From positions 3,812,501 to 3,876,500 of the forward strand of contig JAPYXD010000608.1 in the NCBI GenBank assembly GCA_030998225.1: a DNA stretch of 64,000 nucleotides. The letters run 5' to 3'. The DNA is from Diplolepis rosae (lineage: Eukaryota; Arthropoda; Insecta; Hymenoptera; Diplolepididae). Within the stretch, counting starts at the first letter, position 1. Each line of letters begins with the position of its first letter. The notes below the pieces were generated by a model. It did not search any database. It was not told the DNA's origin and saw nothing but the letters and a program-made list of their open reading frames with translations. Shown piece after piece: positions 10,058-22,414 of the stretch. A program made the position numbers and the translations under genes.

Positions 10058-12570
10058 ATGATTATGTGTGAAGCTTGTTATTCAAGTTTTTACAGTAATG
10101 CCCAATTCATGCGTCACGTAAGATTAACCCATTTTGGGTTAAATATCTTCAAATGTTCAGGGTCCAACTGTGAACGATCGTTTCATGTATTAGGTACATT
10201 CATCCGCCATAGGCGTAGAAAACACCAAGATGAAACGTCGCTTATTGATAATCCTTCAAGTTCGCTAGTTATCGATTCTTTTTCTGAAAGCGATGAAGAG
10301 TCCTCCTTCCCTGCTTTTACAGAAGATTATTCTGATTACAGTGATGATGATTCTTCTCTTTCTGAAGAGGATTTGCTTTGGCACGATGTAACTTCTTCAA
10401 TTCTTTCAAATCCACAAGAATTTTATTCTCAAAATCTTGCTAACGAACCAGCTGTACAATTTGCTGGAGAATTATACAAACATCCCGATTTAGCAAGAAA
10501 AAGAGTAAACGATATCATCACTAATGCTTCTGGCATGTTTGAGTCCACTTTAAGTTTAATTCAAAACGAAGTCTGTAGTCACTTAAAACAATTTGGGTTT
10601 AATGAAGAGCACCTACCGGATATTCAAGCTATTTTTCAAAAATTTGCTACACCTTTTCGAAAAATGAAAACCGAAAAACAGCGTTTTTCACAATTTAAGA
10701 ATTACAATACTTTTATCATTCCTGAAAATTACAAAATCGGTCAACGAACTGAATTCAAGTCAGGGTCTACCGAAACCAGACGTGAAAATATTCCGGTTGT
10801 AGCACAGTATATACCTGTGAGATATGTTTTAAAAAAGTTTTTCGAGCTGCCTGAAGTTTATAGTAAAACAATGGAATATATTAATTCTCTCAATTCTTGC
10901 AACCAAATTATATCTAATGTAATTCAAACTTCATTTTGGAAACGAAAAATGGTTCGTTTCGGTAACAAAATTGTTTTCCCTCTTTTTATGTATTTTGATG
11001 ATTATGAAAATAATAATCCATTAGGCAGTCATAAGGGTGTTTCAAAATGTGGAGCGGTATATTTGAGTATACCCTGTTTGCCACCAGAATTTCAAGCAAA
11101 AATCGAAAACATTTTCTTATTTATTCTTTTCAACACACTGGATCGCACAGCTTTTAAAAACTCAGTAATTTTCGAAAAAGTAATTCAAGAGTTAACATTT
11201 CTGCAAGATGAAGGGATAACAATAAATCTTACCACCGTTGAAGTAAAAATATATTTTGATTTAGCCATAATCATAGGCGATAACCTTGGTTTGCATTCCA
11301 TTTTTGGATTTAACGAGAGCTTTCGAGCCAATAAATTCTGTCGGTTTTGTTTAATTGACTTCAATAACATCAATAATGTTTTCAAGGAAAGTGACTGCAT
11401 ACTTCGTGATGTTTTGAACTATAATGAATTGTCATCAAAAGATAAAGCTATTTCTGGAATCAAAGAAATCTGTATATTTAACAAAATACCGGGATTTCAT
11501 GTGACAAACAATCCCGCAGTGGATGTAATGCATGATTTTTTGGAAGGAATCTGTCGATCCGATGTTGCTCTTGTGTTGCATTATTTTATTTATGTCCGTC
11601 ACAATACTTTAGACTGCAACATCTCAATTTAAAAATCCGTGCTTTTCATTATGGAGCGAAAAACAGTACTAACAAACCGCCTGAAATTTTAGAACAACAC
11701 TTAAAAAAGAAATGCATTTTATTGTCATCTTCAGAAATGTTAAACCTTGTTAAACATCTGAACTTGATAATTGGATTATCAGTAGACGAAAACGATAAGT
11801 GTTGGAAATTGCTATTAGATTTGCAAGAGATTTTGCAAACTATTTGTAGTACGAAAATCACGCTCGATACTCCTGATATTCTTGAACAGAAAATTAGTGA
11901 CTATTTGATGCTCTTGAATGAAATATTTCCAAATTCAATGAAACCTAAACACCATTTTGCGTTACACTACGCGTCAGTAATGAGACAAGTTGGCCCTCTT
12001 TGGAATATTTGTTGTATGCGCTTCGAGAGCAAACATAGAGAGGGCAAACAAATTTCTCGTTCTGCAATTTGCCGAGTAAATATATGTAGGACCATAGCTC
12101 TTAGACATCAACTTATTTTTAATTACCGACTTATGTCGAAAAATTCGACATAACCTACATACATTTGTGGCTCGATTAAATTCCATCCGATTCACAAATT
12201 ACCAAATATTTCCTTCTTCCTTCAATTATTGCCAGATAGTTTGTCGAGCAGTAACATTTCTTCGACAAATTGGCTTCAGCATATGGGGAGAACTATAAAA
12301 GAAGGCAGCGTGATCGTAACTTTTTCAGAACTGGGTCCTGATTTGTATTTAGCCTACTTAATCATTTTGATCGGTGAACATGATTTTTTGATAGTGTCTA
12401 AATACATGAACGATGTTTATTTAAATGAACGCATCAGAGCTTACAAAGTGCACAGCACTGAAAATTTGAATTGGCATATTTTAAAAAAGACTGATATAGA
12501 GAATGCGGTCGTCTCCTACACAAACAAGCTTAGTGATGGCCTGTTTTATATACCAAAAACTTGGATGTAG
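10058..12570 (+). pseudogene. CACTA/EnSpm transposase with two C2H2 fingers, damaged
   Basis: The N-terminus has two C2H2 zinc fingers (CEACYSSFYSNAQFMRH..TH, and a second with CSGSNC and HRRRKH), likely DNA-binding. An acidic serine-rich stretch (SDEESS...DYSDDDSS) follows. The DDE-type core shows FPLFMYFDDYE, IIGDNLGLHS, a CRFC zinc-type pair, and DVMHDFLEGICR. A frameshift near 11605-11615 moves the frame, after which LNLKIRAFHYGAKN and CMRFESKHREGKQ continue the family pattern. A TAA at 12151-12153 interrupts the last part, which then runs in frame to 12570. With two lesions it is probably inactive. An unrecognised intron at the first lesion cannot be excluded. Confidence 0.82.
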
Positions 12571-13521
12571 AGAAATAATATTAATTTTTCAGATATAAGC
12601 ATATGTATATTGATAAGTTCGACAGTTGTAAAAACTTGATAAAAATGTATTATTGGCTTTTAAACTGACTCACTTGCTTCTATTACAATGTAAACTACCT
12701 TTAAGATAAAATTATAACTTATTATTTTGAATAAAACTTTTTAAAATTCAAATTCCACATTCACTGATTGCGAATATTTATTCCTTTTATAAATTGTGAT
12801 CTGATTAGAAAACTTGGGATGAAAATCGCTTTCAAAGTAAGTTAAATTATGCATTTAAAGATTTTAAAACTTTGTGGCTTGATATGTTTAATTTTGGAAA
12901 AAAAAATTTGAAATCTTTTGAACTTATATGTTGAATAAACTTTTAATTTCCAGTGTATTCAATTTAAAGCATTTAATTCCCTAATAGTTTCAGCTTAATT
13001 GTCATATTGTATTAATGTTACACGTAATTTAACACCAACTTTTGACTTTAATATTTTCGAAAATGTGAATATTGAAAAGTGCAATCATTTTTTGTATAAA
13101 GTAATTATTTCAAACAAAAAATTCACGAGTGGAAAAAAGTAATTTACAATCTTATTTTGTATTTCCTTTTCAAAACCTGCCTAGATTTGTCTAAAAAAAG
13201 CTTTTTCTGATTATTTTTTTAAAATAGTTTATTATACTGATTCAGTCGGATTCTTTCGATGCAAAAAAATGTTAAATTTCGAAATTGGAAACATTTTTCC
13301 AACTTGTTTCTTTATATTAAAATGTTTTTACGTTTCGTACGAAAATATCGTATCACATAGAAATTTAATTCAATCATTGGAAGTGACAAAATTTAAAAAA
13401 AATTTGAACTCATATCTGATTAAAATACCGAAAACTAAAAAATTTCTTTTTAATGGGGTATGAGCCCATTTTATACGGCCTTGATAGCAGTAACTTATAA
13501 GCGAAATTTTTTTCGGAATAT
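12571..13521. other. 3' non-coding part of the CACTA element
   Basis: A+T-rich sequence after the transposase, with no convincing gene. ATAAA words near 12731 could serve as polyadenylation signals. Confidence 0.5.
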
Positions 13522-13690
13522 GACAAGCGAGAATAGCCGAGAGGCTTTATGCGTTAGACATGCGTTTAGTTATGTAGATATAGGGAGGGTTAGAGGGTTC
13601 GAACCTAAAAAGCGATTCCGAAATTTAATTTAAGTAGGTTATTATAAAATAGTGTATTATTGCGTACTTCAATATGTGAACATTAATAAG
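13522..13690 (+). repeat. tRNA-derived SINE nested in the CACTA element
   Basis: GCGAGAATAGCCGAGAGGCT carries a good box A (TAGCCGAGAGG), and AGGGTTCGAACCT is a good box B, as in class II (Leu/Ser-type) tRNAs. The non-tRNA body, AAGCGATTCCGAAATTTAAT to TGCGTACTTCAATATGTG, matches the minus-strand copy at 1578-1728. Two copies in 64 kb, one inside a transposon, show a dispersed family. Confidence 0.75.
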
Positions 13691-14055
13691 GTATGATAAA
13701 TAATATTTGTGTATGTGTTTCAGAATGTTGCATCAGAAAAAGACACAAGAATTCCTTTTCTGAAGCCGTCACTTCTAAAGGTCAAACCTTTTGGTGGAGT
13801 GAGTGATTTTTCATATAGTGGTTTTCAGAATCCCATATTCATTGTTTGAAAATTTGAAAAGATTCTTTCAGTCTTTCGAATAAAATGTATTAACACCACT
13901 TTAAATTCGCTTCGCAACTTTAATATAGTGAATTTCAAATTCTCGTCGATTTTATAACAGATAGTAAAACATATATTCCATTTATACAAACGAAAATATC
14001 AACTTTGCCCCTTGAAAACCACTATATTAATTTCTGATACGTAAACCCTGCTTGC

Positions 14056-14128
14056 CTCACTTTGAAACGATATTATACTAAAATGTGATTCACTTTTACG
14101 ATTTATTCTAACGAAAAGTCTCTCAGTG
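14056..14128 (-). repeat. Right terminal inverted repeat of the CACTA element
   Basis: Partner of 5968-6042. It ends CAGTG at 14128, followed by TA. Confidence 0.9.
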
Positions 14129-14640
14129 TAGTAATCAACATAACTAGTTTTTTTTGTAAATTGTGTCAAATATAAAAATTCATGATGTGCATAAGTGATC
14201 ATAGGTTCACAGAAAAAATTTAAATTTCTTACACCTAACCGGATGAATCAGGCTTGAATTTTAACCGATCAGTGTATAAACACATAAGTCTGTACTTTTC
14301 TAATGATCTAGTTTTTGTTACATCTTGAAAAATTCCCCGTTTTTAGACTTAAATTATAACTTTTTATCAGTGTTATAATAATGTCAATGCCAATGTCTAC
14401 TTTCGAAAGCGTCCTTTTTTAAAAAAAAAATTTTCAAATTCTTTAAATTTTACTAAATAATAATCAAATCAGATAAATTAAATCTATAACTCTATACAAA
14501 AATGTTATAAACTATTTAAGAATGAATCTATCATTTATTTTTAAATCAAGTGTTGTTTTCCTTTAATCATTGTAAGAGAATATTTGAAATTAATTAAATA
14601 ATCAATAATATTAAACTTTTCGTCAATTGGGTCAAACAAT
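14129..14640. other. No feature recognised
   Basis: A+T-rich spacer between the CACTA element and the R1-like remnant. Confidence 0.6.
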
Positions 14641-14659
14641 GATTCTTTTAAATATAAAA

Positions 14660-16125
14660 ACACCTCTCTGTGCCGAGAACAGCTTCTTCTGGATAGCATG
14701 GTTTTTAAGGGCACTTGTCCAGACCGGAGCTGCATAAAGCAGTATCGGATTTACCACGCTCGCCACCAGCCTTCTCTTAGCTTCCCTGGGACCACCAATG
14801 TTGGGCATGAGCCAAGTCAGAGCGGCTCCACATTGGATGGCTTTGGCATTCGCGATCTGCAGGTGTTCGCAGAAGCTAAGCCTTCGATCCAACTGCACAC
14901 CCAGGTACTTAATGATCTCTTTCCACTTAATCTCATATTCCCTGAGAACCATCTTCGGGTATTGGAAGGATCTCCTGTCCGTGACCAGTAAAGCCTCTGT
15001 TTTTCAGGGGCATCTTCAGGCATCTGCTAACCAACCAACGCTTTGCCCGCCATAGACTTTCATTGACCCTCAGCTCCAGGATTCTGACGTCATCCGTGGC
15101 GCACACGAAAAGTGCGTCATCCACGAAGCCGATGATGCTCGTTCCAGAAGGCAGGTCCATGCGCAGGACATCGACATACATGACGTTCCAAACGAGTGTA
15201 CCCACCCGCGTCCCTTGAGGGGCGCCACATGTCATCTCTTCTTTGAGAGACCATTTGTCGCCCTCGTATATCACCCACATGTCGCTCAGATAGTCATCTA
15301 TCGTTCGCAACAGGTAGTCTGGAACCTTTTTCCGCACCTTCGCCTCGATGCAGATAGTCCACCTCGCGGTATTGAACGCATTGTATATGTCAATGCTGAT
15401 CAACGCGCAGAATCCCTTACGCTTGCCAGTTCCTCTTCTTGCTTTAGTGGCGATGTCCACCACTGCCTGGATGGCGTCAACTGTGGACCGGCCTTTCCGG
15501 AAGCCAAACTGGTTTTCCGAGAGACTGTTCTCGCCGACCATGTGGCCCTGTAGTCTTTGTAGAATCATTTCCTCCAGAAGCCTCCCTATTGTATCGAATA
15601 GACAAATAGGTCTATAGGATGAGGCATCTCCTAGAGGTTTGTTGCCCTTCCTCAGCAGGACCAACCTCTTTTTCTTCCAGTCTACGAAGAACCTCTCCTC
15701 CCGAAGACAGGAGTTGAAGGCTTCCAGGAGGATCTCCGGGTATTCCCCGATCACCTCTTTGAGGATCTTGTTTGGCACTCCGTCGATCTCCGGCGCTGTA
15801 TTTGCCTTGAGCGTTCCACCCGCTCTCTTTAGTTCTTCGAGAGTGAAAAGTTCTTCGCGTCGGACCACGCAGGAACTTCAGTTCTGTCTTTGGAACGGCT
15901 CTACATGTCGAAACAAGCTCCGCACAATGTACTTGACTCGATGAGGATTATCCAGGCCCGGGGTCTTTCCTCTAGTCACCTGCACAGTGTCCTCCAACGA
16001 CCCAGCAGACTTTGCCCAACCAAACTCATCTATGAGCCTGGTTTCCTCAAGATGTTTCTGTAGCTTGTTTTTACTGAGTTGTCGTGTGTTCCAGGAGCAG
16101 CTCCTCTATTTGCCGCCTCTTTCCA
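14660..16125 (-). pseudogene. R1-like non-LTR retrotransposon reverse transcriptase, truncated
   Basis: Minus-strand reverse transcriptase of the R1 type found in arthropods. The main frame (15868 to 14933) holds SYRPICLFDTIGRLLEEMIL, NQFGFRKGRSTVDAI, ISIDIYNAF, GAPQGTRVGTLVWN and the catalytic GFVDDALFV box (FVDD in place of the commoner FADD). A frameshift in an A5 run near 15001-15005 moves the frame, after which KTEALLVTDRRSFQYPK, KYLGVQLDRRLSF and PNIGGPREAKRRLV follow down to about 14660. Upstream of 15868 the frame is broken by stops up to about 16125. No endonuclease domain, gag-like ORF or poly(A) tail is present, so both ends are lost. Its codons are clearly more G+C-rich than the flanks. 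Confidence 0.9.
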
Positions 16126-16129
16126 CATT

Positions 16130-17105
16130 CACTGGGTGACTCCGTTCCTGGATGCTAAACTCAATGCAATATGCTTTATCCATTTGAAAAAAAAAATATA
16201 TGAAAAAAAATTTCAAATTTTCGGTACTTTTTTGAATAAAATCCGCCATATTGGTTTTCCAGTGCACGGTAATGTAATTCTGACTTCATAAATCGAAAGA
16301 GGAGACCCAAATACATTATGTATACAATGTTTGGTCATGATTTATTCCCTTTTTCGCTTTGTCAACAAGGGCCAAAAATGCGTTAAAAAGTCTGTGATTT
16401 TGGGCGTTAATGGGTTAAACAAAGTTTCCTTGGAATCCATTATTATTCCCTCGATCTTGATTCATATAAACTGCGTAAAAAACCTATCAAAGTATTATAG
16501 ACAGATTGTAACATGTTCAAAACAAAACATGCTCGGCTCCGTTATTCACACGCGCCGCCCGGCTCACGCGCCACCCAGCCCACCTGCGCGGGGATAGAAT
16601 ATTAAAAATCATACTTAATAAAGTATTCAACCGTTCACTTTTAAAATTTGAGACAATATTCTACATACTATAATAACAAATTACAGAAAACATTATTCAA
16701 ATCGGAGAGAGCTTTTTCGAAATATTTCAAATTGTTTAAAAAATTGCTTTATGAAAATTATTCAACAAATAAATTTTTGACGGTTCAAACGTGCACTTTA
16801 AAGTGGACCCTATTACACATTTCGCCCTAAAATGCCAAACCGTTGTGCCAAAAATGGTCAATTTGCGAAGCATTTAAAGAAAAACTGTTTTTTTTGAGAC
16901 CGAAAAATTCAAAAATCGATATCTTGAAAAATATAAATATCATATTGAAAAAAAAAATTCGTGTCCTTTTTTATCGTCTATGGAACGAGGAAAAAAATAC
17001 TTTCAAATGTGGAATATATGTATTTCATAGGGTTAAAGATTTATCAGTCTCTTCTAAGGAAATATTCGTTTTTATTCACAATATCACGTATATAATTTAA
17101 AACTT
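16130..17105. other. Non-coding spacer with a short GC-rich patch
   Basis: There is no supported gene. A short patch at 16535-16595 (cacgcgccgcccggctcacg) is sharply GC-rich against the background; I cannot assign it. Confidence 0.5.
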
Positions 17106-17106
17106 A

Positions 17107-17790
17107 ATTCATTTATAATTACTTCTTTATTTTTCACTCAGGTTTTTTAAAATTAAATTGATTTTACAAAAATTTAAACAGCAAAAGTCTTGATAAATGT
17201 ATTTCATAAAATATATAAAAAAATCTACACAGAATTTGGATTTCAAATAAATTTATTAGGCATAATAATAATTTGGAATTCACAATTGTAAAATCCATGT
17301 TTTGAAAATATACAACACAGAAAATAAAAGAACCTTCTTTTAAATGTTTTTACACAAGATTCTTTTTTATTGTATATCAATGCAATTTTTGAATATATAT
17401 TTCAAAATTTAGTTTAATTAAAAATCATACGCATAGTTATAATAATAATGTATACTAAATATTAATTAATAATCATATTAAATATTTATCAATAATCATA
17501 ATTATAATAATTAATTAATCATATTGAATTTTCTTACATTTCATAAATAATTTGTATTAAAAGTTGATTTATTTTTACTTGAGTCAGACTCAAAAACTCT
17601 AGTCACAACACTGATACTCTCACAAGCTCTGAATAACTCTTGTAGCCACTATATAACAAAGTTCTAAGTTTTATTTCTCAGGATTGTAAGCGAGCGTGTG
17701 CGTGATTCGACGAAAGCGTATCGTCCTATACATAAGTGTTAATTATATTAGGTTTATATATGTGAGTTTGTACATATTTAAGGGGGGAAC
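17107..17790 (+). repeat. Dispersed repeat, copy 1 (partner at 44395-44815)
   Basis: Long colinear match with 44395-44815: ACTTAATTCATTTATAATTA, AACAGCAAAAGTCTTGATAA, GGCATAATAATAATTTGGAA, and further on GAGCGTATCGTCC-type sequence (here AAAGCGTATCGTCCTATACA). This copy contains about 200 bp of extra A+T-rich sequence at about 17400-17600. Both copies are non-coding. Confidence 0.75.
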
Positions 17791-19136
17791 CTGGTTTAGA
17801 GGGTAAAAAAATCAATTTTTTGAGTCATCTCACTTTTGGCTCAAAATGAGTTTTACGAAGAAGTTGAAGGACTAATGTATGGAGCAGGAATAGCAGACTA
17901 GCATTTGGTGTTGGTGAGTTTGAAATATATACAATTAACTTTTGGAAAAAACTTTGAAAGCGATTTTCTCGAAACAGCGTTTTCCTGGACTGCGTACACG
18001 ATTAAGAATGTTGTAATTGCCGTATTTTTATAAGTGATAGCTCTTTTTAGAGCTGAAAGTGTAAGCTTCTATGAGAACCTAAAAAATCACATAAAAAATC
18101 TTTTTTTAATAACTATTTTTTGTTAATTATCTCAAAATTTCGTCAGTAAAACCCGAATTTTTTTTTAAACACTCATGAAATTTGCAATTTTTAACATTTC
18201 AATAAATTTCTTAGGTTTAAATAGAAGATAAACTCCTAAAGTGCAAAAAAAATTCTGGTTTTAATGTTTGTGACGTGGTAAATTTTACCCGTCACAAGGA
18301 AAAATGTTTAATTTAATAAACTCACCGGTGACAGGTGGGGTTATGTCCCCGGGGAAAAAGTCGTGAGACGAGAGTCCGCACTTCGTCGTCACCCGAGAGC
18401 ACTCGAAACACACTTTCGCGCACCACACGCACTCACGCTTCCTGTCCTGTCTGTTTCATGAGCATTACGAAGACAACAGCACCGGAGGACAGCAGCGTTG
18501 GAGATGAGACACTACCGGCTACCGAGTCAACGTAAACACTGGCCGCCATGCCGAGTTTTGAGCCACGATGGATCGACGCTTCGAATATCACCATCATCGA
18601 TCGTTCGAGAGCGACACACCAGACGACCAGATGCCACCAAGTGACCCGGAAAATGTACCCTAGGACGCATAGACCCTGGGGCTTGATATGAAACATATTT
18701 GATATTTAAGATCTTGGACATTTGGTGATGCTAAATTTGTGAAGTTTGACGGAGATGAATACTGATTATAATGGTGTCATCGTGTTACACGCGCCGTCCA
18801 TTGTAAATAATAGAACCGCGTCTTGAAGAAAGTTATTTGCCAAGGGCAATTTTTATACTAGGCACGAGTTGCCTCTTCATCTATTGGATGTTGGACATGT
18901 GACCTGTTTCCGGGTCCGCGATTGGGTCACGCGTGTAATTCGTGGGGCAGGTCGGGAATTCTGTCAGCGTCGCGTCGGCCATCAGTGTCTCCAGAACGTG
19001 GGATTTTTCGGCCCCCACCACGTTCCCATCTGGGAGAAACACATGCAAACGTGGCGTGTCAGTGTGTCGGCTCTGCTACACGCTGCGGTCACCAACTTCG
19101 TGTAAAGCCGAAGGTGCACGAAGACGGACTTCGTTA

Positions 19137-21935
19137 CAATGCTTGAGTTTTCAAGTTATTTTTAGATTTCACGCTTTCGTTTATCGAGTCGAAATTAAGA
19201 ATTGTATTTTTCTCGAGTACGTGCAAAAGAGGCGCGAAGCAGACGACGAATTTGAATTTACGAAGTATATAGTTCAAGAAATAACACTTTTCTTCAATTT
19301 CTTGAAGAAAGTCTGCATGAAATAAACATCAGTATGATCTTGGAAAATTTCATGAGGATTTCAACACTTCAAAAATAAACTTTCAGTGAAATTTAGTGAC
19401 AATAAATGTATAAAATTTGAATCAATATATAATTTTCCATTCAAATTTATATACTTCTTACTAATTTTGTACATTTAACAATTTTTCAATTAGAACAATA
19501 TTTTCTATCAAGATAAAATGAGCATAAAATTCAAGTTCATAATTTATATTTTCAGTTATATGTTAGAAATATTTTCATCTCACATTTTTGTAGCCTAAGC
19601 ACAAACTTTTCATTCCAAAACTTAAAATCTCTACGGAAATGGAAAATTGTCTAATAGCAGTAGATAAATTAAAAAGCTAAAATATGTGTTTATTGGTATT
19701 TCCATATTAACATATAAATATCAATCAACTTTAAATTTTACATAAAAATGTTTGTTCGAAGTGTTCAAATCTTGTTACAATTTGACAAGATTTTATGGAG
19801 GAGTGCAATCTTTTGGATGAAATATTTTGTAGTTCTTAATTAGTCTGTCCGTCTGAAATCGTAGTAAGATTTGAACAGTAAACAACAAATTTTCCAATAG
19901 AATTCAGGATCAATAATAATTGATTCAGGAAATACTTCAACTCTGTAGAGCATTTTTGTATTTCGAATTCAAAATGTGTGCTTAAGCCACAAAAAAGTAA
20001 GCTGAAAATGTAGATATAAAACTAATTATGTCATGTTTATGTCTTCTTAATGGAAAATACTTTGCATATAATTCTCTAATTCGATATTTTTTTAATGTAT
20101 GAACATTCAAGAAATTGATAAATATTCCATCTTTTTATAGGAACTAAAAATTTCCGGATAATGCTTTGATTGAGAAAGCTAAAAATTTGTCAAATATTGA
20201 TATAAATTGCAATTTTACAATTGCATTATTTTTCAAATATTTTAACATCTCTTCAGTCTTGATAATTCGTACAGAAGTTTATTTCATGTGAGTGACTTTT
20301 TCTTTTTCTAATGAAAGATTTCGTAATTCTAAATTCGGCCCAATTCGTAACATTGTAAAAAGATTTTAAAACTTCATAAAAATTTTTTTTCTGTTTTATT
20401 CAAAGTCAATAAATATTCAATGTTTGGAATCGAAATATTAAGTAAATGATTTTTAATTTCTGGGAATAAACTGCTTTAATAAGACAATCTTTCTTCTTTG
20501 TGAGAAATCTCAATTTTAAAATTAAAATTCTACGCATAGGATACAAAAACATAATATGAAAATACTTTTATTACAGAATTTTGAAATATACAAGTTGACC
20601 AATTCTTAATCGAGTAAATCGGCTACTTTAAGCAAAAAATTATGTTAAAAATATTTTATCAAAAAAAAATAAGACACATTAAATTACGGTTTAAAATCCA
20701 CATTCATAGATTGATGGTAAAAGCAGTTTAAAGTTTTTTAATCTTACGTTCTAGTGACGTATGCACAGACTTTTAATCAGATAAATGAAATGCTTTATAG
20801 AAAGTCAAAATTTTCTTATTACTGCACTTAATCAAATTTATAAAGTAAAAATATTTTTTAATTGATGCTTTCACTCAATTCTTTAAACATTCATTAATTG
20901 AAAATTGTACTCAAAATTTAATCTTGCAGCGTTCCAATATTCCCACAATGTTACAAAATCTTATTAATCATTATTTTAGTCGAATTATTTTCAAAATATT
21001 TAAAAAATAAATGTAAATATTTTGATTAAATACTCTGTCAAATTCTGCATTTGACTGATCTTGCAAAATTGTTGAAAGTTTTGAATACCGATAGGAGAAA
21101 CTTTAAATGAAATTTTATGTCCATAAATGCTTAAAGTTCTATATAGAAATATCAACTACAACATTCTCAAATTTTATAAATAGACTACTAAATTCAAAAA
21201 GTTTCGGATTTTTTTAAAAACTGTACAAATTTCAAATATGAATCAGTCAAAATCTACTGATTATCAGTGAAATTTGACTGATTTAAATAACTAAAAACAG
21301 GTTACTGTGAATCAGTCAAATTTCATTTATTACTTCAGTGAAAAGTAACTGATTTAACAGTGAAAAATATTGTTTCCACTGATGATTCAGTGAAAAGGAA
21401 AATCACTGATTCAATCAGTGAAAATTTGACTGATTCAGATTTAGAGTGTATACAAATTTCAAATATAAAGTGTACTCTGTACATTAATCAAACAAATTTA
21501 GAAGATGAATATTTTAATAAATATTCCTAAATATTATTGGAATATGATACATATCGATTTAGAAAAACTTCTTCAAAGTACTCAGACATTTTTCTTATTT
21601 TACGACATTTCTGCACCATGTTTGACCTTTGGGTAGGATTCAAGAAAACAATTGTAGACATACTTTCATTACTTAGTAAAATACTATGAAGACTTGCTTT
21701 TTAAATTAAAGCGAAAACTTTTAAAACCTTTAACAATCGGTTGCATAGATTCTGCTCTAATCTTGGACGCAATTAGAGAAATAGGTTTTTTTGCTTTTTT
21801 TAGATCTAGTTTTTGCCTTAAACATAAAAGAAAGAAAACACATTTGAAATATTAAAATAAAAAAGCTAGTTCATTCTTAGAGAATCCTAAATATTCTGAA
21901 ATAAAACTCCTTTCCACACCACCACGGAGGTAGAG
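19137..21935 (+). repeat. Left giant inverted-repeat arm of the hAT
   Basis: About 2.8 kb, complementary to 25450-28250 from CAATGCTTGAG to CCACACCACCACGGAGG. Only scattered single-base differences are seen. It is non-coding and A+T-rich, with a cluster of ATCAGT-type motifs at 21240-21440. Confidence 0.92.
21240..21445. repeat. Cluster of (A)CTGATTCAGTGAAA motifs in the left hAT arm
   Basis: At least a dozen copies of GAATCAGTCAAA, CAGTGAAATTTGACTGATT and related words occur in both orientations. They are bounded by direct repeats of TACAAATTTCAAATAT (about 21224 and 21453). This could be an inserted miniature element or an array of protein-binding sites. The mirror copy is at about 25940-26150. 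Confidence 0.6.
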
Positions 21936-22414
21936 TTGAAGGCTCGTTTTTTTACGTGGTATCCCCTGTAGGCCTAGTCCACGTCCTACGAAACGAAAAG
22001 GGTTTTTGCTTTCAAGCAAAAAGAAAAAAGTAAAAAAATGAAGCAAAGTGGTAAAAAACGCTACAAATGTAGCCCGTACTTCAGGTTTGCCTCTATCAAA
22101 TGCCAGTATACGTCGAACAAAAATGTTTTGTTTTAAATCAAATAATGAAGAAGTTTGATTAATTCGGGATGATTTGGGGTGCTTGATTATTGTGAGTCCC
22201 CTTGCCTCTCACTTATGCCCAAAGCGTGATATTACTCAATTTCAGTATGTTTGCTTACTCACAAAATAATAATTAAAACTAAACAGTTTCCATACCCGAG
22301 GCACGCGAAGAAAGGAATAAAGAACGTATCTCTGATATAAGAAATAAAATGTCATTATTTTGTGAGTAAGAAAGGGGTTTGAAATTGATTAACGCCATGC
22401 CTTGGCCATTAGAA

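Larger units (their letters stand above)
5968..14128 (+). mobile_element. CACTA/EnSpm DNA transposon, about 8.2 kb
   Basis: The left end CACTGAGAGACTTTTCGTTA (5968) is repeated in inverse at the right end (TAACGAAAAGTCTCTCAGTG, ending 14128). The inverted repeats extend about 72 bp to TAATATCGTTTCAAA with a handful of mismatches. TA lies outside both ends as a possible 2-bp duplication. The CACTG termini and the D...D...E transposase with a MHDFLEG motif fit the EnSpm/CACTA superfamily. Inside are two genes on the plus strand and a nested SINE. Repeated TTCATATTATGA-like words at 6068-6295 may be subterminal transposase-binding repeats. Confidence 0.9.

Noticed and set aside
21376..21395. CTGATGATTCAGTGAAAA as a second hammerhead ribozyme
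   Set aside because: No stem II can form between the CTGATGA and GAAA words; it is part of the ATCAGT motif array.
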